Shown here: one piece after another, positions 36,362 through 45,278 of the stretch
Layout of the letters: every line of letters starts with the position of its first letter
Position numbering within the stretch: the first letter of the stretch is position 1
Assembly (NCBI GenBank): GCA_002491115.1
Contig: DKVI01000021.1
Coordinates: forward strand, 1 to 64,000
From: Lachnospiraceae bacterium UBA7182
Lineage (GTDB): Bacteria; Bacillota; Clostridia; Lachnospirales; Lachnospiraceae
Direction of reading: 5' to 3'
Length of the DNA: 64,000 nt
Notes under the pieces: model-generated
The model's database searches: none
Told to the model about the DNA's origin: nothing
What the model saw: only the letters and a program-made list of their open reading frames with translations
Translations under genes and position numbers: made by a program

Positions 36362-36390
36362 AGTATAACCTATTTTCCCGCATTTGACAA
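36362..36390 (-). promoter_or_regulatory. Promoter of the 6S RNA gene
   Basis: Minus strand TTGTCA (36385-36390), 17 bp, TATACT (36362-36367). The start site would be near 36355. Confidence 0.8.
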
Positions 36391-36509
36391 CCATAGTGCA
36401 TAAAAACTTATACCATTTTTTTCAAATTTCTGTAAAATCCGACAAATCGGCTTTTCCATGGTTCATTGTATGTCCATTTCTCCGGTTTTATTCCTTCGCA
36501 CAGGCTGCC

Positions 36510-36544
36510 AAAAAAGAAACGGCACAGCCCAAAGCCATACCGTT
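36510..36544 (-). terminator. Terminator of pckA
   Basis: The minus strand forms an imperfect hairpin AACGGTATGGC...GGGCTGTGCCGTT followed by TTTCTTTTTT, just after the pckA stop. Confidence 0.75.
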
Positions 36545-36566
36545 CCCGAAAATTTTTTTATTCTGT

Positions 36567-38273
36567 TTATGACAGCTCATCCAACAGTTTCTGAAGTGCA
36601 GCCAGCGCCTCATCCGGAAGCTTGTCATAGCCGCCTTTTGCAGTAGCGAATTTGGCAACTGCATCCACACGGTTCTGCATGGCATTCTTCAGTGCAGTCG
36701 CATACTCCGGATCATTCAGGTTCGGAGTGAAATCGCCGCTCTTTCCGGACCAGTCGGTCATAATCTCGATGTCTTCAAACGGTCCCCACTGCTCGAATTT
36801 TGCTCTTCTTTCAACAATCGTTTCCAGAATCCCAAGCGTATCCTCTTTCTGAACCTTCTTGCCCATGAAATCACCGGTATTCACGATATAGCAGTCTACG
36901 TTTTTCTCCTGCACGAGCTTTTTAAATTTCTCGTAATCGTGAACCAGCGGATAGGTTCTGAACGGGTTTGCATAAGGCACGATCCGAAGCGCGTTCAAAT
37001 CGGTGCCTGCTGCCACACGCTCTGCGGTGGAAGTCTTGGTCGCCAGCGTAGCGCCCATAACGGAAGCCAGTGCGGAACCTTTCAGTCTGACTACCGGCGG
37101 AATGGTCGGGTCTTTCATGATCCAGAAGATCGCGTTGACCGGCGCGTCGATCTTATCCACACGGTTCGGGGACCACAGTTTGGACTTGATCGCACGACCG
37201 TTGCCGTTTCTGATATCCTCAGTTACAAGCTGAATCTTGCCGTCCTCGTCCAGTGTCGCGGAACAGTTCTGCGCGGTCAGCAGATATTTGTTGTCCGGGC
37301 ATCCGGTCGGATAGTCCGCAGTCTTGTCAAAATAGGTCGGCTCAATGGCTACAGAGGAACATGTCTCTGTATTAATGATAAACGCATCGTCATGCAGAAC
37401 GGTAATCGGATATTTTCCGCCGTGTTTTGCATGGGTCAGCGTGGATTTGCCGGAACCTGACAGGCCGAATACCGAAGCCACATATTTGCTTCCGTCCGGA
37501 AGCGTGTATTCCTTCTGTCCGCCGTGGCAGCTCGCGTAGCCGTTTCTGTTGGCCAGCGCCCATACCATGGTCAGGGTGCCTTTTTTATGTTCGCCAAAAT
37601 ATTTCATACCGAGAATCGCCGCGCAGTTCTGGTCCGTATCAAAATAGCACAGCGTCAGCGGGTCGCTTAAGCAGCTGAAATCCAGATCCGGACGTTCTAC
37701 CGGCGTCCACTGGGGATCGGAGAAGATATAAATATCCGGTTCCTTTCCGTCACCGACCGGCTTGGATTTTTTATACATCTTTACATACTCGTCGGACATA
37801 TACTGGAAGTTGATCATCCAGTTGTAGAGAAGGTTCTCCTCTCCTTCCGGAATCAGAAGATGCACTTTCACCATAAACTCCGGATCAAGTCCCGCGAAAC
37901 AGGTCGCGTGATACATGGTTTTCCAACGGGTCTCATATACGGCGTCCATAACGATCTTGTCGAGTTTCTCTTCATCAACACCCGGCTCACCCTTGATGCG
38001 GCGTGCCTGCGCGTAACGCCCTGTCACCGCACCGTCGTTGAACAGAAGCACTTTCGCGTCTTTTTCAAGACCGAACTCTTCGCCTCTGTATACAGGCATA
38101 TCAGTCACGATGGTTCCCGGCGAATTTTTCGCCATCTCATATGCTTCTTTCAGAGTATTTACCTGTACTACGTTATTTCCGTAGAAAGCAGCTTCAATAA
38201 TTGCGCGTGTCTTTGAGAAGCCCGGCTTGCCTTTGCCGATCTCACTTAACGGGTAATAGGCTTTTGTTGACAT
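36567..38273 (-). CDS. pckA: Phosphoenolpyruvate carboxykinase (ATP)
   Basis: A 568-residue enzyme interconverting oxaloacetate plus ATP with PEP, CO2 and ADP; in anaerobic gut Clostridia it often runs toward oxaloacetate. The P-loop-like kinase-1a motif GLSGSGKST lies near residue 273, followed by HDDAFII (metal-binding Asp pair). MIKDPT-like IMKDPTIPPVVRL, RIVPYANPFRTYPL and TDWSGKSGDFTP are further matches to the ATP-type family. The start at ATG 38273 (MSTKAYYPLSEIG) has AGGAGGAG upstream. A strong promoter and a 5' leader with a GGCAGGCG...CACCTGCC hairpin precede it. Confidence 0.96.
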   Translation of the reverse strand: MSTKAYYPLSEIGKGKPGFSKTRAIIEAAFYGNNVVQVNTLKEAYEMAKNSPGTIVTDMPVYRGEEFGLEKDAKVLLFNDGAVTGRYAQARRIKGEPGVDEEKLDKIVMDAVYETRWKTMYHATCFAGLDPEFMVKVHLLIPEGEENLLYNWMINFQYMSDEYVKMYKKSKPVGDGKEPDIYIFSDPQWTPVERPDLDFSCLSDPLTLCYFDTDQNCAAILGMKYFGEHKKGTLTMVWALANRNGYASCHGGQKEYTLPDGSKYVASVFGLSGSGKSTLTHAKHGGKYPITVLHDDAFIINTETCSSVAIEPTYFDKTADYPTGCPDNKYLLTAQNCSATLDEDGKIQLVTEDIRNGNGRAIKSKLWSPNRVDKIDAPVNAIFWIMKDPTIPPVVRLKGSALASVMGATLATKTSTAERVAAGTDLNALRIVPYANPFRTYPLVHDYEKFKKLVQEKNVDCYIVNTGDFMGKKVQKEDTLGILETIVERRAKFEQWGPFEDIEIMTDWSGKSGDFTPNLNDPEYATALKNAMQNRVDAVAKFATAKGGYDKLPDEALAALQKLLDELS

Positions 38274-38364
38274 AAATTCTCTCCTCCTCATGTTATAGGT
38301 AATAACCGTCATATACGTTAAAGTATATTTTTTGGCAGGTGTATAAGAACGCCTGCCCGACTAC

Positions 38365-38392
38365 ATTATACACTTTGACATACATTTGTCAA
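38365..38392 (-). promoter_or_regulatory. Promoter of pckA
   Basis: Minus strand TTGACA (38387-38392), 16 bp, TATAAT (38365-38370), perfect consensus boxes, giving a leader of about 85 nt. Confidence 0.85.
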
Positions 38393-38424
38393 GCGCAAAA
38401 ATAAAAGATTGCAAAATTATGCAT

Positions 38425-38775
38425 CTACCAGTATCTGGACAATGCCCGTCTGCAGGCAAAGGCATACCAGATCAGTACCAGGAAAAAGATTCCCAAAACC
38501 ACAAAAAACAGGGTGTCGATATCCAGCACATAGGTATCCAGCATGGAGATTCCTCCGTACACAATCATGGCTGCGCCTAAAGCTGACAGTTTCGGAGCCA
38601 TATAATTGGCGAATCCCTGGAGATCTTTGCAGGCATTTACGTCTGTATCTTTAAAAAGCATAAGCGTCTGATTGATCTTTCCTTCCCGCTTAAGCATCCA
38701 GGCAGCATACAAAGCATAAAAACCGCCTCCGAATACAATGATATCGACAAAACTGAAAAAGCTGTTATAGTCCAT
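38425..38775 (-). CDS. Small three-helix membrane protein, function unknown
   Basis: This 116-residue protein has three hydrophobic segments: FFSFVDIIVFGGGFYALYAAW at the N-terminus, LSALGAAMIVYGGISML in the middle, and DTLFFVVLGIFFLVLIWYAFA near the C-terminus. A soluble stretch with LMLFKDTDVNACKDLQGFANYMAPK lies between. No known catalytic motif. It starts 8 bp after the thrC stop on the same strand and is probably in the thrC transcript. I do not recognise a named family. Confidence 0.7.
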   Translation of the reverse strand: MDYNSFFSFVDIIVFGGGFYALYAAWMLKREGKINQTLMLFKDTDVNACKDLQGFANYMAPKLSALGAAMIVYGGISMLDTYVLDIDTLFFVVLGIFFLVLIWYAFACRRALSRYW

Positions 38776-38783
38776 GGCCGCTC

Positions 38784-40277
38784 CTATTCTACACCAAGAA
38801 ATGCAAGGACTGTCTTCTTCATATCCTGCACCTCACACACAGTCTTATGGCGCACGGGCGCTGTACGAATCTCTTCAATGGCTTTTGGAACCTTTATACC
38901 GGAAAGCTCAGACAGCTCGTCAACCAGTTCAAAATCCGACAGTTCCCCGTACTTTGCAGCATCAATGGCATCCATGACACTCCTTGTGAATTTATAGGGA
39001 CTTGCGGTAGAAGCGATCACGGTCTTCGTTTTATCTTTTGTGTCTGATACATATTTTTTATAAGCGCAGGCCGCCACCGCCGTATGGGTATCCATCACAT
39101 AGCCTGTATCCTTATAAGTCCCGGCAATCACAGCAGCCGCTTCCTCCTCCGTGGCATAGTAGCCGCAGAAATCCTTCAGTCTCTCTTTCATATTCTCTGT
39201 AATCCGGTATTTTCCGTTTTTTGTAAGCGCTTCCATCAGTTCCACATCCTTCGCGGCGTCCTCACCGGCAGTCAGATATAAAAGTCTTTCAAGATTGCTG
39301 GATATAAGAATATCCATGGACGGAGAAGTCGTCAGAATAAACGGACGGTTCCTGTCGTATTCCCCGGTCTGAAAGAAATCATACAGCACCTTATTATCAT
39401 TGGACGCACAGACCAGACGGCCGATGGGCGTCCCTGCCAGTTTCGCGTAGTATGCAGCAAGAATATTGCCGAAATTGCCGGTGGGAACAACCACGTTCAT
39501 CTGTTCTCCGGGTTTTAATTCCCCGTTTTCAAGAAGCTTCACACAGGCATACACATAATACACGATCTGGGGAACCAGGCGTCCGATATTGATGGAGTTG
39601 GCGCTGGAGAACCGAAATCCGGATTCTTTTAACTGTACCTCCAGCTCTTTATCGCCGAAAATCGCTTTAACGCCGCTCTGGGCGTCATCAAAATTCCCGT
39701 GGATGCCCACGACCATGGTGTTGTCGCCCTTCTGGGTTACCATCTGTTTCTCCTGAATGGGACTGACGCCGTCCTTGGGGTAAAAAACGATAATCTTCGT
39801 CCCGGGGACGTCCGCAAACCCGGCCAGCGCTGCTTTACCCGTATCTCCGGAAGTAGCTGTCAGGATGACGATCTCGTCCCGGATCTGATTCTTCTTCGCC
39901 GCCGTGGTCATAAAGTGCGGCAGGATGGAAAGCGCCATATCTTTAAAAGCGATGGTCGCCCCGTGGAACAGCTCCAGGAAGAAAGCGTCGTCCACTTTCG
40001 CGAGAGGAGCGATTGTTTCTGTATCAAATTTATCATCGTAGGCTTTCGCAATACAGTCTTTTAATTCCTCCTCTGTAAAATCGGTCAGAAAAAGACGCAT
40101 AACCTCATAGGCAATTTCCTGATAAGACATTCCTTTCATCTGCTCCATGCTAAGGGAAAGTCTGGGTATCCGCTCCGGCACAAACAGGCCTCCGTCCTGT
40201 GCAAGTCCCTGAAGGATCGCTTCTGACGCGGTCACTTTTGTCTGATTTCCTCTTGTACTCTTATATAACAGTTCCAT
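38784..40277 (-). CDS. thrC: Threonine synthase
   Basis: A PLP enzyme converting O-phosphohomoserine to threonine, about 497 residues (the longer, fungal/proteobacterial-type class). The start MELLYKSTRGNQTKV (40277) has AGAGGA upstream; the ATG at 40298 lacks one. Motifs: GLAQDGGLFVPERIP at the N-terminus, the PLP lysine in GATIAFKDMALS near residue 111, the Ser/Thr loop TATSGDTGKAALAGF, and VVPTGNFGNILAAYYAKLAG (phosphate-binding glycine loop). It is followed by a small membrane-protein gene. No attenuator was seen upstream. Confidence 0.96.
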   Translation of the reverse strand: MELLYKSTRGNQTKVTASEAILQGLAQDGGLFVPERIPRLSLSMEQMKGMSYQEIAYEVMRLFLTDFTEEELKDCIAKAYDDKFDTETIAPLAKVDDAFFLELFHGATIAFKDMALSILPHFMTTAAKKNQIRDEIVILTATSGDTGKAALAGFADVPGTKIIVFYPKDGVSPIQEKQMVTQKGDNTMVVGIHGNFDDAQSGVKAIFGDKELEVQLKESGFRFSSANSINIGRLVPQIVYYVYACVKLLENGELKPGEQMNVVVPTGNFGNILAAYYAKLAGTPIGRLVCASNDNKVLYDFFQTGEYDRNRPFILTTSPSMDILISSNLERLLYLTAGEDAAKDVELMEALTKNGKYRITENMKERLKDFCGYYATEEEAAAVIAGTYKDTGYVMDTHTAVAACAYKKYVSDTKDKTKTVIASTASPYKFTRSVMDAIDAAKYGELSDFELVDELSELSGIKVPKAIEEIRTAPVRHKTVCEVQDMKKTVLAFLGVE

Positions 40278-40343
40278 AATGTATCCTCTGCTTTTCATAA
40301 TATAATTCGTCTGTTGCCACCGTGTATTCTATCACACCGCCCC

Positions 40344-40373
40344 AAAAAAAGAAAGAGGCTTTTAGCCCCTTTC
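40344..40373 (-). terminator. Terminator of the SleB-type hydrolase gene
   Basis: Minus strand GAAAGGGGCT AAA AGCCTCTTTC hairpin with one mismatch followed by TTTTTTT, directly after the stop codon at 40378. Confidence 0.8.
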
Positions 40374-40377
40374 TCCT

Positions 40378-41064
40378 TTACATTGTATAAAAAATATGAT
40401 TTCCATATTCCATGACCCGATGCAGGCAGCGGTCAAACCAGGCGCTGTTGCTGTTTACCGATCTGAAATACAGCGCGCCTGCGGAGACGTCTTCGCCATT
40501 CAGCGCTCTTGCCACCGCTTCCACGGTATTCTGGGATACACTGACACGGTCAATCCGTCCGTCCGCCACCGGCGAGAACTGCGCTTTTCCGCTGTTTCTC
40601 TGATAGACCACCTCCTGGATGGTATCGGGGAAACGGGAATTTCTTACACGGTTCATGACCACATTGGCCACAAGCTGCTTACCGGTCATATCCTCGCCGC
40701 CGGCTTCCGCCTCCACTATTTTCAAAAGTACCTGATATTCCTGTTCTTCCAGTCCGAAACTGTTCACCTCTGAGGATACAGTTTCCACAACTGCCTCCGG
40801 TACGGCTCCTTCCGCCTCCGGCTCTTCTTTATATATTGATTCCTCCGCCGTCTCTCTGGCGGCTTCCTCCTCCGGTGCTTCTGTTTCGACGTTCTCTTCT
40901 CCTGTCAGGACTTCCTCCTGAAAAGCTGTCTTAAGCTCCTCCGTCAAGGTGTCCTGCGCAGCATACACGGTTAATGTGCCCATGCTGCAGGAGTTAAAGG
41001 ACACGCTGCTTGTCATAAGGATTCCTCCGAAGGCAAGCGCTGCGCCCCGATAGCATCTACGCAT
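40378..41064 (-). CDS. Cell wall hydrolase, SleB type
   Basis: This 228-residue exported protein has an N-terminal hydrophobic signal (AALAFGGILMTSSVSF), an acidic linker of about 80 residues rich in Glu, and a C-terminal hydrolase-2 (SleB) domain. Motifs are LLKIVEAEAGGEDMTGKQLVANVVMNRV, FPDTIQEVVYQ, and AQFSPVADGRID...ALYFRSVNSNSAWF. SleB-like enzymes are lytic transglycosylases acting in spore-cortex or cell-wall turnover; the Glu in EAEAGGE is the likely catalytic residue. It has its own promoter and terminator. AAAGGAG precedes the ATG. No peptidoglycan-binding domain is present, so it may not be the germination enzyme. Confidence 0.85.
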   Translation of the reverse strand: MRRCYRGAALAFGGILMTSSVSFNSCSMGTLTVYAAQDTLTEELKTAFQEEVLTGEENVETEAPEEEAARETAEESIYKEEPEAEGAVPEAVVETVSSEVNSFGLEEQEYQVLLKIVEAEAGGEDMTGKQLVANVVMNRVRNSRFPDTIQEVVYQRNSGKAQFSPVADGRIDRVSVSQNTVEAVARALNGEDVSAGALYFRSVNSNSAWFDRCLHRVMEYGNHIFYTM

Positions 41065-41133
41065 ACATACACTCCTTTTCTGGTTTGGTCGCGGGCCGCT
41101 TACGGGCCACGCGTTTTTAGATTACAAGTTGGC

Positions 41134-41163
41134 ATTATAGCCCCGGACAACTTATGCTGTCAA
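41134..41163 (-). promoter_or_regulatory. Promoter of the SleB-type hydrolase gene
   Basis: Minus strand TTGACA (41158-41163), 18 bp, TATAAT (41134-41139). Confidence 0.75.
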
Positions 41164-41224
41164 TACAAATATTACAATTTTGTTAAATATTATGAACAAC
41201 TTTTTTCATTTTTATGACACAAAA

Positions 41225-41268
41225 TAAAAAAAAGAACGCTTTTCACCAAAAAATCGTGAAAAACGTCC
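41225..41268 (-). terminator. Terminator of leuA
   Basis: Minus strand GGACGTTTTTCAC...GTGAAAAGCGTTC stem followed by eight T. Confidence 0.8.
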
Positions 41269-41327
41269 TCTTATTTGCCGGAATGCGCAGGTAAATACCT
41301 GCTTTGGCTTCTTATATCAGTAATAAA

Positions 41328-42986
41328 TTATCCTACGGAATGGTTAATTGCCGTCAGTAAAGCATCGATGGAAGCGCGGATAATATCCGGATCGATGGCC
41401 GCGCCCCAATGGGTCTTCTCATCGGGCGTCTTAATCCCCACATAAGCGATGGCACTGGAACTGGAACTTTTGGTCAGCGCATGCTCCTGATAGGTAACCA
41501 GCGTGTAATTGAACCCATACGCTTTCTTAAGGGCATTGCTCACTGCGTTCAGACGTCCGTTACCTGTGGCGGTCGTAACCATCTTCTCTCCGTTATAATA
41601 TGTGGTAACTTCCGCGGTGATACCGTTCACCTGTTTAAAGTGTACCTCTACAATCTGATACGGCGTCTTGATACCGACAAATTTCGCCTCAAATACCTGA
41701 TAGATCTCTGCGGGCTGCAGCTCTTTATTCTGCTCGTCGGAGACAGCCTTCGCCGCATACCCCATCGCCTCGCGCATCTTGGGCGGCATGACAATACCGT
41801 AGTTTCTCTCCAGAATATAGCCGACGCCGCCTTTGCCGGACTGGCTGTTGATACGGATGACATCCGCGTCGTAGCTTCTGCCCACGTCGGTGGGATCGAT
41901 GGGAAGATAGGGAACCGTCCAGTGATCCGGATGCTTTTCGTCGATCCATTTCATACCTTTGGCGATGGCATCCTGATGGGAGCCTGAGAAAGCCGCGAAT
42001 ACCAGAGCGCCGCTGTACGGATTGCGCTCGTTGACTTTCATGCCGGTATAATGCTCGTATCCTTCGCAGATATCGTTCATATCGGTGAAATCCAGCTCGG
42101 GGTCTACACCCTGGGCGTACATGTTCATGGCTACCGTGACGATATCCACATTTCCGGTACGCTCGCCGTTTCCGAAGAGTGTGCCTTCCACACGGTCCGC
42201 CCCGGCCAAAAGTCCCATCTCCGTGTCGGCAACCCCGCACCCCCGGTCATTGTGCGGATGCAGGGAGACAAGTACATTTTCCCTGTATTTTAACCGCTTA
42301 CTGACATATTCGATCTGCTGGGCATAGACGTGAGGCATGGAATGCTGCACGGTCACGGGAAGGTTGATGATGGCCTTTCTGTCGGCGGTGGGCTGCCAGA
42401 TATCCAGCACCGCATTGCACACTTCCAGGGCATATTCCGGCTCGGTTCCCGTAAAGCTCTCCGGGCTGTACTCGAACCGGTAATCCGCGCCGGCTTCCTC
42501 CGTCAGCTCTTTTAAAAGCTTCGCGCCTTCCACTGCGATCTGAAGGATCTCTTCTTTGGATTTGTGGAACACCTGCTCTCTCTGGGCCAGGGAGGTGGAA
42601 TTGTATACATGAACGATGGCATTCTTCGCGCCTTTTAACGCCTCAAAGGTCTTGCGGATGATATGTTCTCTTGCCTGGGTCAATACCTGGACCGTCACAT
42701 CATCGGGGATCAGATTCTGCTCTATGAGCGCGCGCAGAAACTCATACTCGGTCTCGGACGCTGCCGGAAAGCCTACTTCGATCTCCTTAAATCCAATCTT
42801 AACGAGAAGTTTAAAAAAGTCCAGCTTCTGCTCCAAAGTCATGGGGACCACCAAAGCCTGGTTACCGTCCCGAAGGTCCACGCTGCACCATACGGGCGCA
42901 TGATCCACATGATCCTTCTTCGCCCATTCCATACAGGTCTCAGGCGGCATAAAATACTGTCTCGTATACTTCCTGTAATTCATCAT
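41328..42986 (-). CDS. leuA: 2-isopropylmalate synthase, LeuA type 2
   Basis: The enzyme (about 552 residues) condenses acetyl-CoA with 2-ketoisovalerate, the first committed step of leucine synthesis. The N-terminal TIM barrel has WCSVDLRDGNQAL (metal-binding Asp), GFKEIEVGFPAASETEYEF, and LHPHNDRGCGVADTEMGLLAGADRVEGTLFGNGERTGN, typical of the LeuA2 family. A C-terminal LeuA dimer/regulatory domain follows (residues about 430-552), implying feedback inhibition by leucine. The start at ATG 42986 (MMNYRKYTRQYFMPPE) is chosen from the AAAGGAG about 11 bases upstream and the family N-terminus. It is controlled by the T-box leader immediately upstream. Confidence 0.96.
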   Translation of the reverse strand: MMNYRKYTRQYFMPPETCMEWAKKDHVDHAPVWCSVDLRDGNQALVVPMTLEQKLDFFKLLVKIGFKEIEVGFPAASETEYEFLRALIEQNLIPDDVTVQVLTQAREHIIRKTFEALKGAKNAIVHVYNSTSLAQREQVFHKSKEEILQIAVEGAKLLKELTEEAGADYRFEYSPESFTGTEPEYALEVCNAVLDIWQPTADRKAIINLPVTVQHSMPHVYAQQIEYVSKRLKYRENVLVSLHPHNDRGCGVADTEMGLLAGADRVEGTLFGNGERTGNVDIVTVAMNMYAQGVDPELDFTDMNDICEGYEHYTGMKVNERNPYSGALVFAAFSGSHQDAIAKGMKWIDEKHPDHWTVPYLPIDPTDVGRSYDADVIRINSQSGKGGVGYILERNYGIVMPPKMREAMGYAAKAVSDEQNKELQPAEIYQVFEAKFVGIKTPYQIVEVHFKQVNGITAEVTTYYNGEKMVTTATGNGRLNAVSNALKKAYGFNYTLVTYQEHALTKSSSSSAIAYVGIKTPDEKTHWGAAIDPDIIRASIDALLTAINHSVG

Positions 42987-43029
42987 GTTCTTTTTCTCTC
43001 CTTTTTGTTTCTGCAAAATTTGGGAAATA

Positions 43030-43342
43030 AAAAAGTCTTCCGACTCCGGGGCTGCCTACAGCAACGGAGACGAAAGACAAACTGTCCTACGCGGTACCAC
43101 TCTCATTTCGTGAATCGCTTCACGCACTTAACGGATACGGATCTGCAATCTTATATCCTTCCCTCTGTAACGGCAGGGACCCGTCTGTGTCTACTCTCTT
43201 CCTATTATTATACAGGAGATTTCGGACAGCCGCTCCAAGGCGAGTTCCAGACATTCCCTCCACTGCCTCGCACCAGACGGCAGCTCTCTGTATTCAGGTC
43301 CGAATGTACTATTCCTTATCAACGCATTTACTTATTTCGCTG
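43030..43342 (-). promoter_or_regulatory. T-box riboswitch leader of leuA
   Basis: The minus strand contains GAGTGGTACCGCGTAGGAC (core at about 43089-43104), then a terminator: GTCTTTCGTCTCCG pairs with CGGAGTCGGAAGAC and is followed by TTTTTT (about 43030-43078). The 5' part contains GGAACTCGCC, in which CUC is a plausible leucine specifier. Uncharged tRNA-Leu would allow leuA transcription. Confidence 0.92.
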
Positions 43343-43348
43343 AGATGT

Positions 43349-43377
43349 ATCATATCAAAAATGAGCGGGATTGTCAA
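43349..43377 (-). promoter_or_regulatory. Promoter of the leuA T-box transcript
   Basis: Minus strand TTGACA (43372-43377), 17 bp, TATGAT (43349-43354); it lies just beyond the stop codon of the upstream membrane-protein gene. Confidence 0.8.
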
Positions 43378-43385
43378 CCGAAAAT

Positions 43386-45278
43386 TCATCTGTTTTCAAA
43401 AAGTCCCTGGCAAAGTCCCGCTGCCGGAAGACACATGACGATGGAATACATGTATCGGAAATACCATCCATATACAGGTCCTGCCATACAGACAAGGAAG
43501 ACAACAAACAACGGAAGGAGCAGAAGAAGCCCTGCTTTGTTTTTATTCCGGAAGCCATAGCAAATCAAAAGCAGCAGAATCCATATATAGGTGGCAGACA
43601 GATTACACGCGGACAGAACCGGAAGTTTAAAAAGCATCTCCCGGAGAAATTCCATTTTTTCCCGCAAAGCAGACAAAGCTTCCGGATGTCCTATCTGAAT
43701 ATGAATCTGTGTATTGTGATCAGAGCATTCCTGCATATATTCCTGACTGCTTCCAAAGTCCTGAACCATGGTCGTGTAACCGGCCGGGTAAAAATAACCG
43801 TACAGATTATTCATTGTCGCCTGTACATAAATGTCCGGATGACGGAAGAACATCTGCGCCCAGACTTTCAGGTAAGCGGCAATATCCGCCATACTTGCGT
43901 CCCGGTTGAACGTGGACTTCACAGGATCCGAAAGATTCGGATTATAAAGCTCTGCCAGACGTTCATAGTCAATTACCACCGCAATCGCCTCGGCTTCCTT
44001 TTCCGTCACGTCTTCCCCTGCCTCTTTTACGTATCTTGCGGTCTGTTGAAACGGAATCGAAAACATCTGCCGCGTATTATTATTATCCACATTGCAGGCC
44101 GGAAGCAGAATATTCTGATAAAAGACTGAAAAAACCAGTGACGCCACAAAAAATGTCAGAAACAGTTTCCGTCTGTATTTACATAAAATCCCGGCTACCA
44201 GTGTAGTCAGCAAAAGCACATAGATTCCGTCCTGACGGAAGAAAAAAATGCCGATGACAGATAAGACCAGAAGAACAGGGATGCGCTCCTTTTGAGCGTC
44301 TCCTGTATGCTCCGCTGCCAGCAGCCGATGCAGTTCTACGACAAAAATCATCAAAAACGGCGCATACCAGACATCCTTTACCAAAACCGTCATATAATTA
44401 TGAATACGGGGATTCAGAGCAAAAAAAGCCAGAACTGCCACAAGCCACCCCGGAGATACCGAAAGCTTTGCCAGATAACGAACCGTCCAGGCCACGGCGC
44501 CGATCGTCAGAAGCGTCTGCGCCAGGGAAACCAGGAACAATCCTGCGTCTGCACTGGAAAAAACAGCATTCCCAAATAAACTGGACCCCACTAAAAGAAG
44601 CGTATGAATAACCGGGTGCTGGTTCCGAAGGAGCGCGGTTCCGTAAATAAGCGCTGCATATCCATTGTCCAGCTGAATCTTTGTATCACAGGTAAAGATT
44701 CCGGGAAAAGACAGAATCAGATCAGGCAGAAACACAATAAAAAGCGTCAAAAAAGCAGTCCGAAAAGGTGTACTTTCCAGACGCCTTACGTACCAGCCCA
44801 AAATTTTGCCATAATGACTACCGTTATGGTCTTTTTTCTCTTGCAGCTCCAACCGGTCAGCCGCATGAAAAATACAAATAATGACTGCATAAAAGATGCA
44901 GGCATACCCACAGAAGGCAATCAGGGATTTAAGCATCTGCACATGGCTGGCAAAAATCAAATCCCAGCTGTTGCTTCGATAAAAAGAATATCCAAACACC
45001 ATACAAAAAGCAAAAAACAACGCCGGAATCAGGCCGGACAGACCTGTCTTTTGGTGTTCCCCGGCCTCTTTTTGTATTTTATCAGCATAAAAAAGCATGG
45101 CGGCAGCCAAAACAAACAGCAGCACATACAGAAGATTTGTACCGTTCATGGATTTAAGCAAAAGGTCCGCAGGCGTGGTCCCTTCCTGTATATCCAGATC
45201 CATCGTAAGAGCCAGAACGATAATAAACGCTTTACACAGGTTTTTTATTCTATACAGATTTTTATCAGATCGATTCAT
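43386..45278 (-). CDS. Large multi-spanning membrane protein (DUF6020-like)
   Basis: The 630-residue protein has about 12 predicted membrane segments. An extracellular-type loop contains LSFPGIFTCDTKIQLDNGY and LLRNQHPVIHTLLLVGSSLFG, and another part holds NPRIHNYMTVLVKDVWYAPFLMIF. These resemble the DUF6020 family and, more loosely, GT-C glycosyltransferase-like membrane proteins. An acidic-aromatic loop similar to glycosyltransferase catalytic loops is present but I cannot assign a donor. Its start overlaps the end of the upstream membrane-protein gene by 14 bp, so the two are translationally coupled in an operon beginning with the CotH-like gene. A role in envelope polysaccharide or lipid-linked sugar transfer is inferred from context only. 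Confidence 0.75.
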   Translation of the reverse strand: MNRSDKNLYRIKNLCKAFIIVLALTMDLDIQEGTTPADLLLKSMNGTNLLYVLLFVLAAAMLFYADKIQKEAGEHQKTGLSGLIPALFFAFCMVFGYSFYRSNSWDLIFASHVQMLKSLIAFCGYACIFYAVIICIFHAADRLELQEKKDHNGSHYGKILGWYVRRLESTPFRTAFLTLFIVFLPDLILSFPGIFTCDTKIQLDNGYAALIYGTALLRNQHPVIHTLLLVGSSLFGNAVFSSADAGLFLVSLAQTLLTIGAVAWTVRYLAKLSVSPGWLVAVLAFFALNPRIHNYMTVLVKDVWYAPFLMIFVVELHRLLAAEHTGDAQKERIPVLLVLSVIGIFFFRQDGIYVLLLTTLVAGILCKYRRKLFLTFFVASLVFSVFYQNILLPACNVDNNNTRQMFSIPFQQTARYVKEAGEDVTEKEAEAIAVVIDYERLAELYNPNLSDPVKSTFNRDASMADIAAYLKVWAQMFFRHPDIYVQATMNNLYGYFYPAGYTTMVQDFGSSQEYMQECSDHNTQIHIQIGHPEALSALREKMEFLREMLFKLPVLSACNLSATYIWILLLLICYGFRNKNKAGLLLLLPLFVVFLVCMAGPVYGWYFRYMYSIVMCLPAAGLCQGLFENR